Positions 27,457-37,329 of a stretch of 64,000 nucleotides of DNA are shown one piece after another. Made by a program: the position numbers and the translations under genes. The notes under the pieces were generated by a model. That model ran no database searches and was not told the DNA's origin. It saw only the letters and a program-made list of their open reading frames with translations. Origin of the DNA: an uncultured Methanobrevibacter sp. (lineage in GTDB: Archaea > Methanobacteriota > Methanobacteria > Methanobacteriales > Methanobacteriaceae); contig ONJC01000006.1 of the NCBI GenBank assembly GCA_900318035.1, forward strand, positions 1 to 64,000, given 5' to 3'. Numbering within the stretch: the stretch's first letter is position 1; the number at the start of each line of letters is the position of its first letter.

Positions 27457-28425
27457 ATGATTTTAGTTACTGGTGGGGCAGGTTATATAGGAGCACATAC
27501 AAATAAGGCATTGCATGCCGCAGGTTATGATACTGTTGTAGTTGACAATCTTTGCAAAGGTTATGAAAACTTTGTAAAATGGGGATTCTTTGAAGACTGC
27601 GATTTCGGAAGCGGTGATTTAAGAGAAGTATTCAAAAACTATGACATTGATGGCGTTATTCATTTTGCAGCATTTTCATCAGTAGCAGAGTCTGTTGAAC
27701 TTCCTCAAAAATACTTCAAGAACAATTATAAAAATACGCTAAACCTTTTAAAAATCATGAGGGAATTTGGTGTTGACAAATTTATATTGTCATCCACTGC
27801 TGCTGTTTACGGCAATCCCGAAAAAATTCCAATCACTGAAGACAGTGATTTAAAACCAATCAATCCTTATGGACACTCCAAATTCATTACAGAAAAGGCA
27901 CTTCAAAGAGAAGCCGACAAAGGTGATTTCAATTATGTATCCTTAAGATACTTTAACGCAGCAGGATGCGACTTTGATTGCGAAATCGGCGAATTGCATG
28001 ATCCTGAAACACATTTGATTCCTTTGGTATTGGATGCGGCAATCGGAAAAAGAGACAGCATCTCCATTTTCGGTGATGATTACGATACTCCCGACGGAAC
28101 ATGCATCAGGGATTATATTCATGTAAATGACCTTGCAGATGCACACATCAAAGCATATGAATATTTATGCAATGAAAATGAATCAAATATCTTTAACCTT
28201 GGAAATGGTGAAGGATATTCCGTTCGTGAAGTAATTGACATGTGCAAAAAGGTCACAGGATGTGATTTTGAAGTAAAAATGGATGAACGCCGTGAAGGTG
28301 ACCCTGCTATATTGATAGCGGATTCAACAAAAATACATGAAAAACTGGGATGGACTCCTCAATATGATTTGGAACAGATTGTCGAGTCTGCTTGGGCATG
28401 GCATCAAAAAGTGAATAAAATTTAG
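27457..28425 (+). CDS. galE: UDP-glucose 4-epimerase
   Basis: 322-residue short-chain-dehydrogenase-fold epimerase. NAD-binding TGGAGYIGAH at the N-terminus, catalytic Ser in LSSTAAVYG and the YGHSK pair (YxxxK) are present, as is the RYFNAAG region. It interconverts UDP-glucose and UDP-galactose for cell-surface glycans. GGTG precedes the ATG, 11 nt after the lipid reductase. Confidence 0.92.
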   Translation: MILVTGGAGYIGAHTNKALHAAGYDTVVVDNLCKGYENFVKWGFFEDCDFGSGDLREVFKNYDIDGVIHFAAFSSVAESVELPQKYFKNNYKNTLNLLKIMREFGVDKFILSSTAAVYGNPEKIPITEDSDLKPINPYGHSKFITEKALQREADKGDFNYVSLRYFNAAGCDFDCEIGELHDPETHLIPLVLDAAIGKRDSISIFGDDYDTPDGTCIRDYIHVNDLADAHIKAYEYLCNENESNIFNLGNGEGYSVREVIDMCKKVTGCDFEVKMDERREGDPAILIADSTKIHEKLGWTPQYDLEQIVESAWAWHQKVNKI

Positions 28426-28434
28426 GTAATTTTC

Positions 28435-29331
28435 ATGGAAAATGAAAACCACGAATCAAAAATTGATGTTCGCATAATCGTTCAGGGTTTGGATGTTGCG
28501 CAGCTTGTTTCAAAGGCTGTCAACAATATTCAACTTGAAAACGATTATAATATCATTGTTTCATCAATTATTCCAACCACAGAACTGAGCATAGTCAAGA
28601 AAGTAGCTTCAGGAGCAGATATATTATTGATTGGTGGGTATGGACATGATGAAACCTACAATATTCTTTTTAATGAACTGAAAACAGATTTCAATCATAT
28701 AGGTCTGTTTGATTACAATAACATTATTATAGAAGATGAATCAATAGATTTCAATCTTGCTGAAAAGGAAATTCTAAATTCTATAATTAAATCAACATTG
28801 TCTTATTCTTTAAATCTTATCAATATCCACACTTTGGAAAACAAGCTGATGAAAGTAACCCATAATTACAATAACCTTTTGGATGACTATAATAAGCTTA
28901 TAAAGGAAAATGAAGTCTTAACTCAGCAGAACAATGAATTAATTGAAGATATCGATGAGGTAAAATCAGAGTTTTCCGCATTTAAACTGCGCTATGAAGA
29001 CATTTATTCAAAGGACATACTGGAAATCTTCAATCTGGAGGAGCTCTGGCAGGAAACATTCAGGCAGGATTTAATCGATGAGGACAGAATCGTCATTGCC
29101 ACTAACAAGTTCCGTCCTGAAAACATTATCGTAGGCCAAAACTATATTGCAGCAGAGTCAAAATCTAAAGCAATCGAATGGTTGAATATTGTCAGAACTG
29201 CTTTAATATTTGTGGATGAAAATTCCGAAGATTTAAAAAAAGAGTTGGATGAAACAAAAGAAAAAGAAAAAGTCCCTGAAGTTAAAGACGACTATGATAT
29301 TCCGAATAATTTTGAAAATTTTTGGGATTAA
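28435..29331 (+). CDS. Conserved coiled-coil protein, function unknown
   Basis: 298 residues. An N-terminal alpha/beta region (about 10-105; VRIIVQGLDVAQLVSK, DILLIGGYGHDETYN) is followed by a coiled coil (about 130-195) and a mixed C-terminal region ending in an acidic, lysine-rich tail. AGGTAA lies 7 nt before the ATG, 9 nt after galE. No family recognised; it is likely in the galE operon. Confidence 0.7.
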   Translation: MENENHESKIDVRIIVQGLDVAQLVSKAVNNIQLENDYNIIVSSIIPTTELSIVKKVASGADILLIGGYGHDETYNILFNELKTDFNHIGLFDYNNIIIEDESIDFNLAEKEILNSIIKSTLSYSLNLINIHTLENKLMKVTHNYNNLLDDYNKLIKENEVLTQQNNELIEDIDEVKSEFSAFKLRYEDIYSKDILEIFNLEELWQETFRQDLIDEDRIVIATNKFRPENIIVGQNYIAAESKSKAIEWLNIVRTALIFVDENSEDLKKELDETKEKEKVPEVKDDYDIPNNFENFWD

Positions 29332-29342
29332 TTAAAATCAAC

Positions 29343-29726
29343 TCATTCTTTTTCATGAGATTTCCATTCAATATATCCGTAGTATAGTTCCTTGTCCTTA
29401 ACTTTCAGTTCATCAAAAAATTCCTTTTGTTTTTCATCATCAAATTTGGATATGACTTCTTCAATGGCAAGAAACGGAGATAAACGAACTGCTTTGTGGT
29501 CCCTTTTTTGTGTTTTAATTTTAATAAGGTCACATATTTCTTTTAAATAATCTATATTTGAAAAATAGATGACTTCCGGACTAGGGTCACGTTCATAATA
29601 CTTTTTTGGAAGTTTATTATCTTCAAAAGCGTGCATGAATTCAATGATTCTGTCTCTTTCCTGCAATATCTTTTTTAAGCTGCTGTCTTCAAATTCTTTT
29701 CTATAATTTTTTGGGTCCAATATCAT
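29343..29726 (-). CDS. Hypothetical protein, 127 residues
   Basis: Helical, charged, cytosolic-looking protein (MILDPKNYRKEFEDSSLKK... YYGYIEWKSHEKE) with GTGAT just upstream of its ATG. It is convergent with the coiled-coil gene, 11 nt away. No domain recognised. Confidence 0.65.
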   Translation of the reverse strand: MILDPKNYRKEFEDSSLKKILQERDRIIEFMHAFEDNKLPKKYYERDPSPEVIYFSNIDYLKEICDLIKIKTQKRDHKAVRLSPFLAIEEVISKFDDEKQKEFFDELKVKDKELYYGYIEWKSHEKE

Positions 29727-29835
29727 ATTATCACATTAACTAAAGGGCTATTGTTAATATGGTATATTTTCTTTGTTTTTATTTTTTATGTTGAATTTTC
29801 AAAAATTGCTGGAGAAATTTCATAAGTTGTGATGA

Positions 29836-29913
29836 TTATATATCTAAAACAATTATTATTTTATACTAGTTTTTAGATAATTATAATTATACTATTTTAT
29901 AGGGAGTTTATAA
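29836..29913 (+). promoter_or_regulatory. purF promoter region with inverted repeat
   Basis: TATCTAAAAC (29841-29850) and GTTTTTAGATA (29869-29879) form a 10-bp inverted repeat with one extra base, bracketing TTTTATACTAG, a TATA candidate. AGGGAG at 29901-29906 is the ribosome-binding site. The repeat may be an operator or a leader hairpin. Confidence 0.4.
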
Positions 29914-31335
29914 ATGCAAGGTGAGATGGAAGATAAGTGTGGTATTGTTGGAATTCATTGTGCAGATGATTCTAAAAATGTCGCATCTTTTGTGTATTAT
30001 TGTTTGTATGCTTTACAGCACAGAGGTCAAGAATCAGCAGGTATAGCTACTTTTAACCCGGAAATTGGTTTGAGTCATTATTGTGGCATGGGTTTAATCA
30101 CAGATGTGTTTAGGGATTATGATGTCCATAGCTTAATTGGAAGCAGGGCAATCGGCCATGTAAGATATTCAACTACCGGACAATCAAAAATAGAGAATTC
30201 ACAACCTTTTGTAACTGATTTTGGAGATGGATTTATTGCAATGGCTCATAATGGAGATATTGTCAACTCCGATGAGTTAAAAAAGGAACTTATTGATGAA
30301 GGATTTTATTTCAAATCCGACTGTGATTCTGAAGTGATATGTTATATGCTTAAAAAAGAGCATTATGACAATGACAAGGATGTACTGGCCGCTATTGAGG
30401 CAGTATGTAAAAAGCTTGTAGGATCATATGCATTGACAATTCTGGTCGACGGTGAATTGTATGGTGTAAGGGACCCTATGGGAATAAAACCTCTTGCTAT
30501 TGCTAAAAGGGATGATGAATTTATTTTGGCTTCTGAAACTGTCGCATTCGATGTAATCAATGCGGAATATATCAGGGATATTGTACCTGGTGAAGTTGTT
30601 CACTTCAAAAACGATGAAATCAATTCATATATGCTTGAAAGTGCAGGAAAATGCAAGCTTTCACACTGCATGTTCGAATATGTATACTTTGCAAGGCCGG
30701 ACAGTACAATCGACGGCATCAACGTTTATGAAACCAGAATGAATATCGGTCGCCAGTTACATGAATTGTATCCTATCGATGCTGATTTGGTTATTCCAGT
30801 TCCCGATTCTTCAATTCCTGCAGCCATCGGATATTCCAGAGCATCAGGAATTCCATATGGTGAAGGTTTAATCAAAAACAGATATGTGGGAAGGACTTTT
30901 ATCATGCCGACCCAGGAAGAAAGGGAGCTTGCGGTAAGAGTCAAACTGAACCCTATAAAAGATGCCATTAAAGGCAAAAAGATTATTTTAATAGATGACA
31001 GTATTGTAAGGGGAACCACTTCAAAACAGTTGCTTGACCTTGTTAAGGAAGCGGAACCTGCAGAAATACACTTTTTGGTAGGATGTCCTCCTGTTATTGC
31101 ACCATGTTACTACGGTGTTGCAATGGCAACCAAAAAGGAACTGATTGCTGCAAACTATTCTCCTGAAGAAATCAGGGAACAACTGGACATAGACTCATTA
31201 GGTTACATTACCCTTCCTGCTTTGGTTAAAGCTATCGGAATGCCTGAAGAGAACTTGTGTCTAGGCTGTTTGAATGAAGATTATCCTACAGAAATTCCTG
31301 AAGGACTTGAAGCTGAAACCTACTACAAACCTTAG
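29914..31335 (+). CDS. purF: Amidophosphoribosyltransferase
   Basis: 473 residues, first committed step of purine synthesis. Cys9 (MQGEMEDKCGIVGIHC) becomes the N-terminal nucleophile of the glutaminase domain after cleavage of a short propeptide. The PRPP loop is IILIDDSIVRGTTS (about 350-363). Cysteines in SHCMFEY, the CPPVIAPC region and CLGC near the C-terminus match the iron-sulphur-type enzyme as in Bacillus. GGGAG spaced 8 nt from ATG 29914 supports this start over the internal ATG. Confidence 0.96.
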   Translation: MQGEMEDKCGIVGIHCADDSKNVASFVYYCLYALQHRGQESAGIATFNPEIGLSHYCGMGLITDVFRDYDVHSLIGSRAIGHVRYSTTGQSKIENSQPFVTDFGDGFIAMAHNGDIVNSDELKKELIDEGFYFKSDCDSEVICYMLKKEHYDNDKDVLAAIEAVCKKLVGSYALTILVDGELYGVRDPMGIKPLAIAKRDDEFILASETVAFDVINAEYIRDIVPGEVVHFKNDEINSYMLESAGKCKLSHCMFEYVYFARPDSTIDGINVYETRMNIGRQLHELYPIDADLVIPVPDSSIPAAIGYSRASGIPYGEGLIKNRYVGRTFIMPTQEERELAVRVKLNPIKDAIKGKKIILIDDSIVRGTTSKQLLDLVKEAEPAEIHFLVGCPPVIAPCYYGVAMATKKELIAANYSPEEIREQLDIDSLGYITLPALVKAIGMPEENLCLGCLNEDYPTEIPEGLEAETYYKP

Positions 31336-31341
31336 ATACTT

Positions 31342-32589
31342 ATGGTTGAATTATTAGCTCCGGCGGGAAATTTCATTTCTCTACGTGCCGTTTTAGAGAA
31401 TGGTGCCGATGCAGTTTACTTTGGCCTTGATGACTATAACATGAGGGCCAATGCAAAAAACTTTTCGATAGATGATTTATCTGACGTTTCCGAAATGGCT
31501 TCTCAATATGGAGCCAAAACATATCTGTGCACCAATATTATCCTAAATGAAAGGCTGGCAAGTGAACTGGAATCCAAGCTGGAGAAAATTTCATCATCTG
31601 ATATCGACGGACTTATTTTATCTGACATAGGCCTTATTGAGGATACCGTATCCCACGGTCTTGAAGCTCACATTAGCGTTCAGGAAAATGTCACAAATTC
31701 ATATACTTTAAAAACACTTAAGAAACTTGGCGCCAAAAGGGCAATCCTATCAAGGGAGCTGTCTTTGCGCGAAATCACTGAAATCACTAAAAAATCACCG
31801 ATTGAAACCGAGATTTTTATTCATGGTGCAATCTGTATGGCAATTTCAGGGCGATGTTTTTTAAGCTATGGACTTTATGGCAGAAGTGCAAACTGCGGGG
31901 ATTGCCTGCAGCCATGCCGTAAAAACTGGACACTGACATATGAGGAAGGCGAAGACAATGTCATAAACTTTTCAGATGTGGAAGATGAGACATTCATCAT
32001 TGCCGGAAGTGATGACGGAAGCTACAGGACCAACTTCTTTTCACCAAAGGACATGTGCATGATTGAATACATTCCGCAGCTTATGGAAAGCGGTGTTGCA
32101 TCATTTAAAATTGAAGGAAGGGCCAGAAGTCCTGATTACGGTGCAATGGTTACCGGAATCTATCGTGAAGCTATTGATTCCTATGAAAACAACCCTTCAC
32201 AATATAATGTTAAAGACGAATGGATGGATGAGCTGACAAGCGTATTCAACCGTGGTTTTGACACCAACTTTTATTTTAGCACTCCATTTGAGGTAAGTGA
32301 AGACAACCAGTCAAAATATATCAAAAGAGACATAGGGCAGGTTGTAAACTATTACGGCAGGGTTAAGGCTGCTGAACTTAGGATATGGGATGATTTAAAG
32401 ATTGGGGATAAAATCATCATCCAGGGCCAGACCACAGGCTCAATTACACATACAATAGATTCCATGCAGATTGAAGGAAAATCCGTTGAAAAAGTGGATA
32501 AAAACTCTAATGTAGCTATTTCAATGCCTACTAAAGTAAGAAAAAATGATTTTGTTTATAAACTAGTTGAGAGGAATTCGAATGATTAA
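31342..32589 (+). CDS. Peptidase U32 family protein
   Basis: 415 residues. N-terminal ELLAPAGNFISLRAVLENGADAVYFG and the U32 signature region E.F.HGA.C...SGRC..S, followed by NCGDCLQPCR, identify the family. Many members carry an iron-sulphur cluster and work in tRNA or cofactor hydroxylation and not as proteases. It overlaps cfbC by 8 nt, so it is coupled to F430 biosynthesis. Its exact role is unknown. Confidence 0.85.
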   Translation: MVELLAPAGNFISLRAVLENGADAVYFGLDDYNMRANAKNFSIDDLSDVSEMASQYGAKTYLCTNIILNERLASELESKLEKISSSDIDGLILSDIGLIEDTVSHGLEAHISVQENVTNSYTLKTLKKLGAKRAILSRELSLREITEITKKSPIETEIFIHGAICMAISGRCFLSYGLYGRSANCGDCLQPCRKNWTLTYEEGEDNVINFSDVEDETFIIAGSDDGSYRTNFFSPKDMCMIEYIPQLMESGVASFKIEGRARSPDYGAMVTGIYREAIDSYENNPSQYNVKDEWMDELTSVFNRGFDTNFYFSTPFEVSEDNQSKYIKRDIGQVVNYYGRVKAAELRIWDDLKIGDKIIIQGQTTGSITHTIDSMQIEGKSVEKVDKNSNVAISMPTKVRKNDFVYKLVERNSND

Positions 32590-33376
32590 AAAAATTGCTA
32601 TCTATGGAAAGGGCGGAATTGGAAAAAGTACTACAGTGGCAAACCTGTCTGCTGTATGGGGTAGTGATGATTTAAGCTGTCTTGTTATAGGATGTGATCC
32701 GAAAGCGGACACAACACGTACATTATATGGCTCAAGAATTCCTACGGTTGTCCATACATTGAAGGAGAACAAAAAACCTGAAAAGGAAGATCTGGTTTTT
32801 ACAGGTTTTAAAGGTATTCAGTGTGTTGAAAGCGGAGGTCCCGAACCTGGAGTGGGATGTGCCGGACGTGGCGTTATTGTTGCAATGAAAAGACTTGAAA
32901 AGCTAGATATCTTCAATGATGAGCTTGATGTTGTAGTATATGATGTGTTGGGTGATGTTGTTTGCGGAGGATTTTCAGTGCCTTTGCGTGAAAAATACGC
33001 TGATGAGGTATTGATTGTAACATCCGGTGAATACATGTCACTTTATGCTGCAAACAATATTGTTCGGGGTGTTAAAAAGCTTAAGGGAAACCTGAGCGGT
33101 ATTGTGTGCAACTGCAGAAATGTTGACAATGAGGAGCAGATTGTCAGCGACTTTGCAAAAAAGATAGGAACACATGTAGTTGGAACAATTCATAGAAGCA
33201 ATTTAATTCAGGATGCCGAATTAGATGCAAAAACTGTTATAGAAAAATACCCTGAAAGTGATGAAGCACAAGAATACAGAAACCTTGCTTCAAGCATAAT
33301 GAATAATGAAAACATATCCACACCGGAACCTATGAGCGATGATGAATTTGAGGAATTCTTCAAAAGGTATGTGTAA
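32582..33376 (+). CDS. cfbC: Ni-sirohydrochlorin a,c-diamide reductive cyclase, ATP-dependent reductase component
   Basis: 264-residue NifH-like protein. P-loop YGKGGIGKSTT near the N-terminus, CDPKADTT, the cluster cysteines in GVGCAGRG and VVCGGFSVPL, as in nitrogenase Fe protein. CfbC passes electrons to CfbD in F430 biosynthesis. The start at 32582 (MIKKIAIYGKGG) has GAGAGG upstream and overlaps the U32 gene; an earlier in-frame start adds 5 residues. No nitrogenase genes are seen nearby, supporting CfbC over NifH. Confidence 0.9.
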   Translation: MIKKIAIYGKGGIGKSTTVANLSAVWGSDDLSCLVIGCDPKADTTRTLYGSRIPTVVHTLKENKKPEKEDLVFTGFKGIQCVESGGPEPGVGCAGRGVIVAMKRLEKLDIFNDELDVVVYDVLGDVVCGGFSVPLREKYADEVLIVTSGEYMSLYAANNIVRGVKKLKGNLSGIVCNCRNVDNEEQIVSDFAKKIGTHVVGTIHRSNLIQDAELDAKTVIEKYPESDEAQEYRNLASSIMNNENISTPEPMSDDEFEEFFKRYV

Positions 33377-33861
33377 TGATGTACTATACCACCTACGCAT
33401 CACCGATAGGTGAAATGTTAATTGCAGGTGATGGTGAATCCATTTGCAGAGTTTCATTTTGCGGCCAAAAGCATTTGCCGTCATTTGATGATTTCATCAG
33501 AAATGATGGACTGGCTATTTTTAGAGATGTAAAAAACTGGCTTGACGATTACTTCGATGGTTTGAACCCGAAAATCAATTTTAAACTTAATCCTCAGGGC
33601 ACTGAATTCAGGCTTAAGGTCTGGAGGATACTTTCTGGAATTTCCTACGGTGAAACATTGACATACGGTGAAATCGCATCAATGATATCTGAGACAATGT
33701 CTGCACAGGCAGTGGGAGGAGCCGTTGGACATAATCCGATAGCTATTCTGATACCGTGTCACAGGGTATTGGGAGCCAATGGAAAATTAACAGGCTATGC
33801 AGCAGGCCTTGACAAAAAGATAGAATTGCTGAAACTTGAAAAGATAATGTTTCGGGATTAA
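33376..33861 (+). CDS. ogt: Methylated-DNA--protein-cysteine methyltransferase
   Basis: 161 residues. The suicide cysteine lies in PCHRVLGANG, with the upstream helix-turn-helix (LTYGEIASM, AVGGAVGHNPIAILIPCHRV). It removes O6-alkylguanine. The ATG overlaps the cfbC stop (TAATG), so it is translationally coupled, an unexpected partner for F430 synthesis. Confidence 0.95.
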   Translation: MMYYTTYASPIGEMLIAGDGESICRVSFCGQKHLPSFDDFIRNDGLAIFRDVKNWLDDYFDGLNPKINFKLNPQGTEFRLKVWRILSGISYGETLTYGEIASMISETMSAQAVGGAVGHNPIAILIPCHRVLGANGKLTGYAAGLDKKIELLKLEKIMFRD

Positions 33862-34045
33862 ACTGGAGGCATATATTTTTCAACTGTTTTTCCGTAAATA
33901 GATGAACTTTAAATAGTAACAGTCAATAAAATATTAAATGGCAATGATAATGTTCAATAAATCTTTTTTTTAGATACATTGGTCCGTGAATTGCCCGAAC
34001 CTTCAAAACAGTAATGGTTCAGTATAAATATTATAGGTGATAACA

Positions 34046-34459
34046 ATGGCATTAGAAGGAGCACAAAGGATAGATGAGTTCATGAACGAGGCACAAGTCT
34101 TTTTCTTGGCAACCGTAGATGGGGATAAACCTAAAAACAGACCGCTTGGTTTTCATTTGCTGAAAGATGGAAAACTCTACTTTGGTGTTGGAAACCACAA
34201 GGATGTATTCAAACAAATGCAGGAAAACCCTTATGTCGAAATAGTTGCTTTAGTCGAAACCGACTTTTTAAGATATTACGGAAAAGTGGTTTTCGAACCT
34301 GATTATGAACTTGCAGATGCAATAGTTTCCGGAAATGAATTCCTTCAAGGAATCTACAATGATGAAACAGGTTTCAAATTAGCTATTTTCCATTTGGAAG
34401 AAGCAACTGCTGAAATCCGTGATATAACTGGAAAAATCAATGAATCATATAATTTCTAA
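34046..34459 (+). CDS. Pyridoxamine 5'-phosphate oxidase-like FMN-binding protein
   Basis: 137 residues, split-barrel flavin-binding fold (MNEAQVFFLATVDGDKPKNRPLGF... GKLYFGVGNHKDVFKQMQENPYVEI). Such proteins bind FMN or F420 and often reduce small molecules. AGGTGAT precedes ATG 34046. It appears to be a single-gene unit. Confidence 0.85.
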   Translation: MALEGAQRIDEFMNEAQVFFLATVDGDKPKNRPLGFHLLKDGKLYFGVGNHKDVFKQMQENPYVEIVALVETDFLRYYGKVVFEPDYELADAIVSGNEFLQGIYNDETGFKLAIFHLEEATAEIRDITGKINESYNF

Positions 34460-34521
34460 TTATATCCTTTTTTTCTTTTTTCATGAAACTATTTAAATTT
34501 TGATTTACATATTTTTCATCA

Positions 34522-35700
34522 ATGAATGCAAATGTCAGTGATGAAAAAATTTTTACAAAAGACTTCTTTTTGGTATTCGGAGCTCTGCTTTTTTCAGCTC
34601 TTGTAATGTATGCATTGATGTCAACAGTAACAGAATATGCAACCTCGCTCGGCTCATCTGCAACCATTGCAGGACTCGTATCCGGATTATACATCTTCGG
34701 AGGATTATGTTCCAGAATCTATTCCGGAAATGCTCTCGAGAAGGTCGGCTGGAAAAAGATAGCCCTGATATTCATGAGCATTCATTTTCTCTCATGCATT
34801 CTTTATTTTTTTGTCAGTGACGTCAATCTGCTTTTATGTGTGCGCTTCATTCACGGTATAGGTTTTGGAGCAACCGCCAATGCGATAGTTACAATAGCTT
34901 CTGATGTGCTTCCCAAGAAACGCTTTGGAGAGGCATTCGGCTATTTCATGCTTGGAACAACAATAGCTGTCGGTCTTGGACCATACATCAGCGGATTTCT
35001 ATATGATACTGTAGGTCCCTACGGCTGTTTTTTGGCTGCAAGTGTCTTTTCAGGTCTTGCTTTGGTTTTTATTTATTTTGTTGATGTCAGTGAACATGAT
35101 CCGGCAAACAATCCAAATCAGGTTAAGGATAGTCAAAATAATTATTCAGGAATCGAAAAGGTTTTTGAGATTAATGCGATTCCCGTATCCTTTTTTACAG
35201 CCCTGACAAGCCTGGGTTATGTTTCCATTTTATCATTTTACAGGCTGTATGCTGCAGAAGTCGATTTGACTGCTGCATTTTCATGGTTTTTTATAGTATA
35301 CTCAATTGTCTTGGTGCTTTCAAGACCTGTTGCAGGTAAAATCCAGGACAGAAATGGTGATTTGATTATTTGTGTTGTTGGAATTGTTGCCCAGTCAGTC
35401 GGACTGTTCTTAATAGCTGTTTGGCCTTCATCGTTAACTGTAATGATTTGTGCAGTATGTGCCGCATTGGGTTTCGGAACACTGAATTCAGCCTGTACAA
35501 CAATAGTTACAAGAAACGCTCCCGAACACAGAAGGTCATATGCAGTCTCAACATTCTATATTTTCTGTGATGGAACAATGGGTTTCGGACCGGCGCTGCT
35601 TGGACTGTTTGCAGTAAATGGATATGCTCCAGTATACATGATATCTTCTGTGATTACACTATTGGCTCTGCCAATCTGTATTTTGTCCCTTCGTAAATAA
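34522..35700 (+). CDS. Major facilitator superfamily transporter
   Basis: 392 residues with about 12 membrane helices; the first-half motif GLYIFGGLCSRIYSGNALEKVGWKK fits the MFS loop 2-3 signature. Substrate unknown, drug or metabolite efflux likely. A TATA-like ATTTAAATTTTG about 30 nt upstream and the lack of a ribosome-binding site indicate a leaderless message. Confidence 0.85.
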   Translation: MNANVSDEKIFTKDFFLVFGALLFSALVMYALMSTVTEYATSLGSSATIAGLVSGLYIFGGLCSRIYSGNALEKVGWKKIALIFMSIHFLSCILYFFVSDVNLLLCVRFIHGIGFGATANAIVTIASDVLPKKRFGEAFGYFMLGTTIAVGLGPYISGFLYDTVGPYGCFLAASVFSGLALVFIYFVDVSEHDPANNPNQVKDSQNNYSGIEKVFEINAIPVSFFTALTSLGYVSILSFYRLYAAEVDLTAAFSWFFIVYSIVLVLSRPVAGKIQDRNGDLIICVVGIVAQSVGLFLIAVWPSSLTVMICAVCAALGFGTLNSACTTIVTRNAPEHRRSYAVSTFYIFCDGTMGFGPALLGLFAVNGYAPVYMISSVITLLALPICILSLRK

Positions 35701-35849
35701 TTTTTTAGGATAAATCTTTTTCTTTCGCTGATTTATATATAAACTGAAATAAACTAATTTTGAAGATTAAATTCTTCGATTGTTCATCATTTTTTTAATG
35801 ATGGAGTATGGATATTGTTTGTTAATTAATTATATAGGAGGTAAATTTA
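35701..35849 (+). promoter_or_regulatory. EF-1alpha promoter and leader
   Basis: TTTATATATAAAC (35731-35743) is a strong TATA box, giving a leader of about 85 nt. The leader holds GAAG...CTTC (near 35763-35778) and CATCATT...AATGATG (near 35785-35803) hairpins, then AGGAGG 8 nt before the ATG. Confidence 0.55.
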
Positions 35850-37091
35850 ATGGTAAAAGACAAAGAACACATTAACTTAGCATTTGTAGGTCACGTTGAC
35901 CACGGAAAATCTACTTTAGTAGGACACGTACTTGTAAACGCTGGAGTAATTTCCGAAAAACAATTAGTTGGAGGAGAAGACAAATTCAGATTTGTTGTAG
36001 ACACCAGTAAAGAGGAACAAATGAAAGGTGTAACAATCGACCTTGCCCACCAAAAGTTCTCTACAAAAAAATATGACTACACAATCGTTGACTGTCCAGG
36101 TCACAGAGATTTCGTAAAAAACATGATTACTGGTGCTTCTCAAGCAGATGCAGGTGTTTTGGTTGTAGCTGCCGATGACGGTATCATGCCACAAACCAAA
36201 GAGCACGTATACCTTTCCAAAACTTTAGGAATCAGCCAGCTTGTAGTTGCAATCAACAAAATCGATTTGGTTGACTACAGCGAAGACGCATTCAACCAAT
36301 TAAAAGATGAAGTGGCTGCATTAATCAAAACAGTTGCTTTCAATCCTGATGAAGTTGCATTTGTTCCGGTATCTGCATTTGAAGGAGACAACATTACTGA
36401 AGCATCCAAAAACACTCCATGGTATGATGGAGTAACATTCGTTGAAGCTTTGGATAATCTGACAGCTCCTGAAAAACCTACAGACTTACCATTAAGAATT
36501 CCTATCCAGGATGTATACTCCATCAATGGTGTAGGAACCGTACCTGTAGGAAGGGTTGAAACAGGCGTAATGAAAAAAGGTGAAAATGTTGTATTTGAAC
36601 CTTCCGGTGCTTCCGGTGAAGTCAGATCCATTGAAATGCACCACGAACAATACGAAGCAGCAGAACCTGGTGACAACATCGGGTTCAATGTAAGGGGTGT
36701 AGGTAAAAACGACATCCGCAGAGGTGACGTTGCAGGTCACACTGACAGTGCACCTACAGTTGTAAAAGAATTCAAAGCTCATGTTGCAGTTTTAAACCAC
36801 CCTGGTGTAATCACAGCAGGATACACTCCGGTATTCCACTGCCACACATCCCAAGTGGCATGTACCTTTGCAGAACTTGTTGCAAAATATGATCCTGCAA
36901 CCGGTCAGCCTACCGGTGAAAAACCTGATTTTATCAAAACAGGTGACAGTGCACTTGTTAAAATCAGACCAACAAAACCAATGTGTGTTGAAAACGTGAG
37001 TGAAATCCCTCAAATGGGCAGATTCGCTATTCGTGATATGGGCCAAACTGTTGCAGCAGGAGTTTGTGTTGAAATTACAGAGAAAAGATAA
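35850..37091 (+). CDS. tuf: Translation elongation factor EF-1alpha
   Basis: 413-residue GTPase that delivers aminoacyl-tRNA to the ribosome. G1 [10 protein letters not shown]3 DCPGHRDF, G4 NKIDL are intact, followed by the two beta-barrel domains. A strong AGGAGG and a TATA box agree with high expression. The common downstream uS10 gene is not here; a hairpin follows and a different region begins. Confidence 0.97.
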   Translation: MVKDKEHINLAFVGHVDHGKSTLVGHVLVNAGVISEKQLVGGEDKFRFVVDTSKEEQMKGVTIDLAHQKFSTKKYDYTIVDCPGHRDFVKNMITGASQADAGVLVVAADDGIMPQTKEHVYLSKTLGISQLVVAINKIDLVDYSEDAFNQLKDEVAALIKTVAFNPDEVAFVPVSAFEGDNITEASKNTPWYDGVTFVEALDNLTAPEKPTDLPLRIPIQDVYSINGVGTVPVGRVETGVMKKGENVVFEPSGASGEVRSIEMHHEQYEAAEPGDNIGFNVRGVGKNDIRRGDVAGHTDSAPTVVKEFKAHVAVLNHPGVITAGYTPVFHCHTSQVACTFAELVAKYDPATGQPTGEKPDFIKTGDSALVKIRPTKPMCVENVSEIPQMGRFAIRDMGQTVAAGVCVEITEKR

Positions 37092-37159
37092 ATTGGAAGG
37101 TAATAATTACTTTCTTTTTTATTTTTTTCTCATGAATGGCGATAGTTGTACTTGATTTG

Positions 37160-37190
37160 CAGAATAATGTAGATTTGATACATTATTCTG
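37160..37190 (+). terminator. Hairpin terminator after EF-1alpha
   Basis: Perfect 12-bp arms CAGAATAATGTA and TACATTATTCTG with a 7-nt loop, followed on the plus strand by a T-rich tract (ATTCTTCTTTTTCTTTC). The right arm also overlaps the last codons of a minus-strand microORF. Confidence 0.6.
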
Positions 37191-37242
37191 ATTCTTCTTT
37201 TTCTTTCTGTTTTTCTTTTAAGTTTTCAATTCCGATAATCAT
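37183..37242 (-). CDS. MicroORF, 19 residues, with a strong ribosome-binding site
   Basis: Minus-strand ATG at 37242 with GGAGGA 5 nt upstream encodes MIIGIENLKEKQKEKEESE and a stop. The ribosome-binding site is among the strongest in the window, which is notable for so short a frame. It lies downstream of a TATA box and a palindrome. It could be a leader peptide, a microprotein or the surviving head of a deleted gene. Confidence 0.4.
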   Translation of the reverse strand: MIIGIENLKEKQKEKEESE

Positions 37243-37267
37243 TTTTATCCTCCATATTGATTTTTTA

Positions 37268-37292
37268 AAATGACATTTCGGGAATGTCATTT
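37268..37292 (-). promoter_or_regulatory. Hairpin in the leader of the microORF unit
   Basis: Perfect 10-bp arms AAATGACATT and AATGTCATTT around TCGGG. It lies between the predicted minus-strand transcription start (about 37298) and the microORF ribosome-binding site. Confidence 0.5.
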
Positions 37293-37329
37293 CACTTGAT
37301 GTTATGTTAATCTTTCATGTTATATAAAT

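Noticed and set aside
32582-33376. Nitrogenase iron protein NifH
   Set aside because: No nifDK or other nitrogenase genes nearby, and the protein matches the F430-pathway reductase in length and setting.
33940-34016. Short coding-like stretch DTLVRELPEPSKQ before the flavoprotein gene
   Set aside because: Joining it to a start needs a frameshift in a T8 run and gives only about 20 residues; no homologue is known to me.
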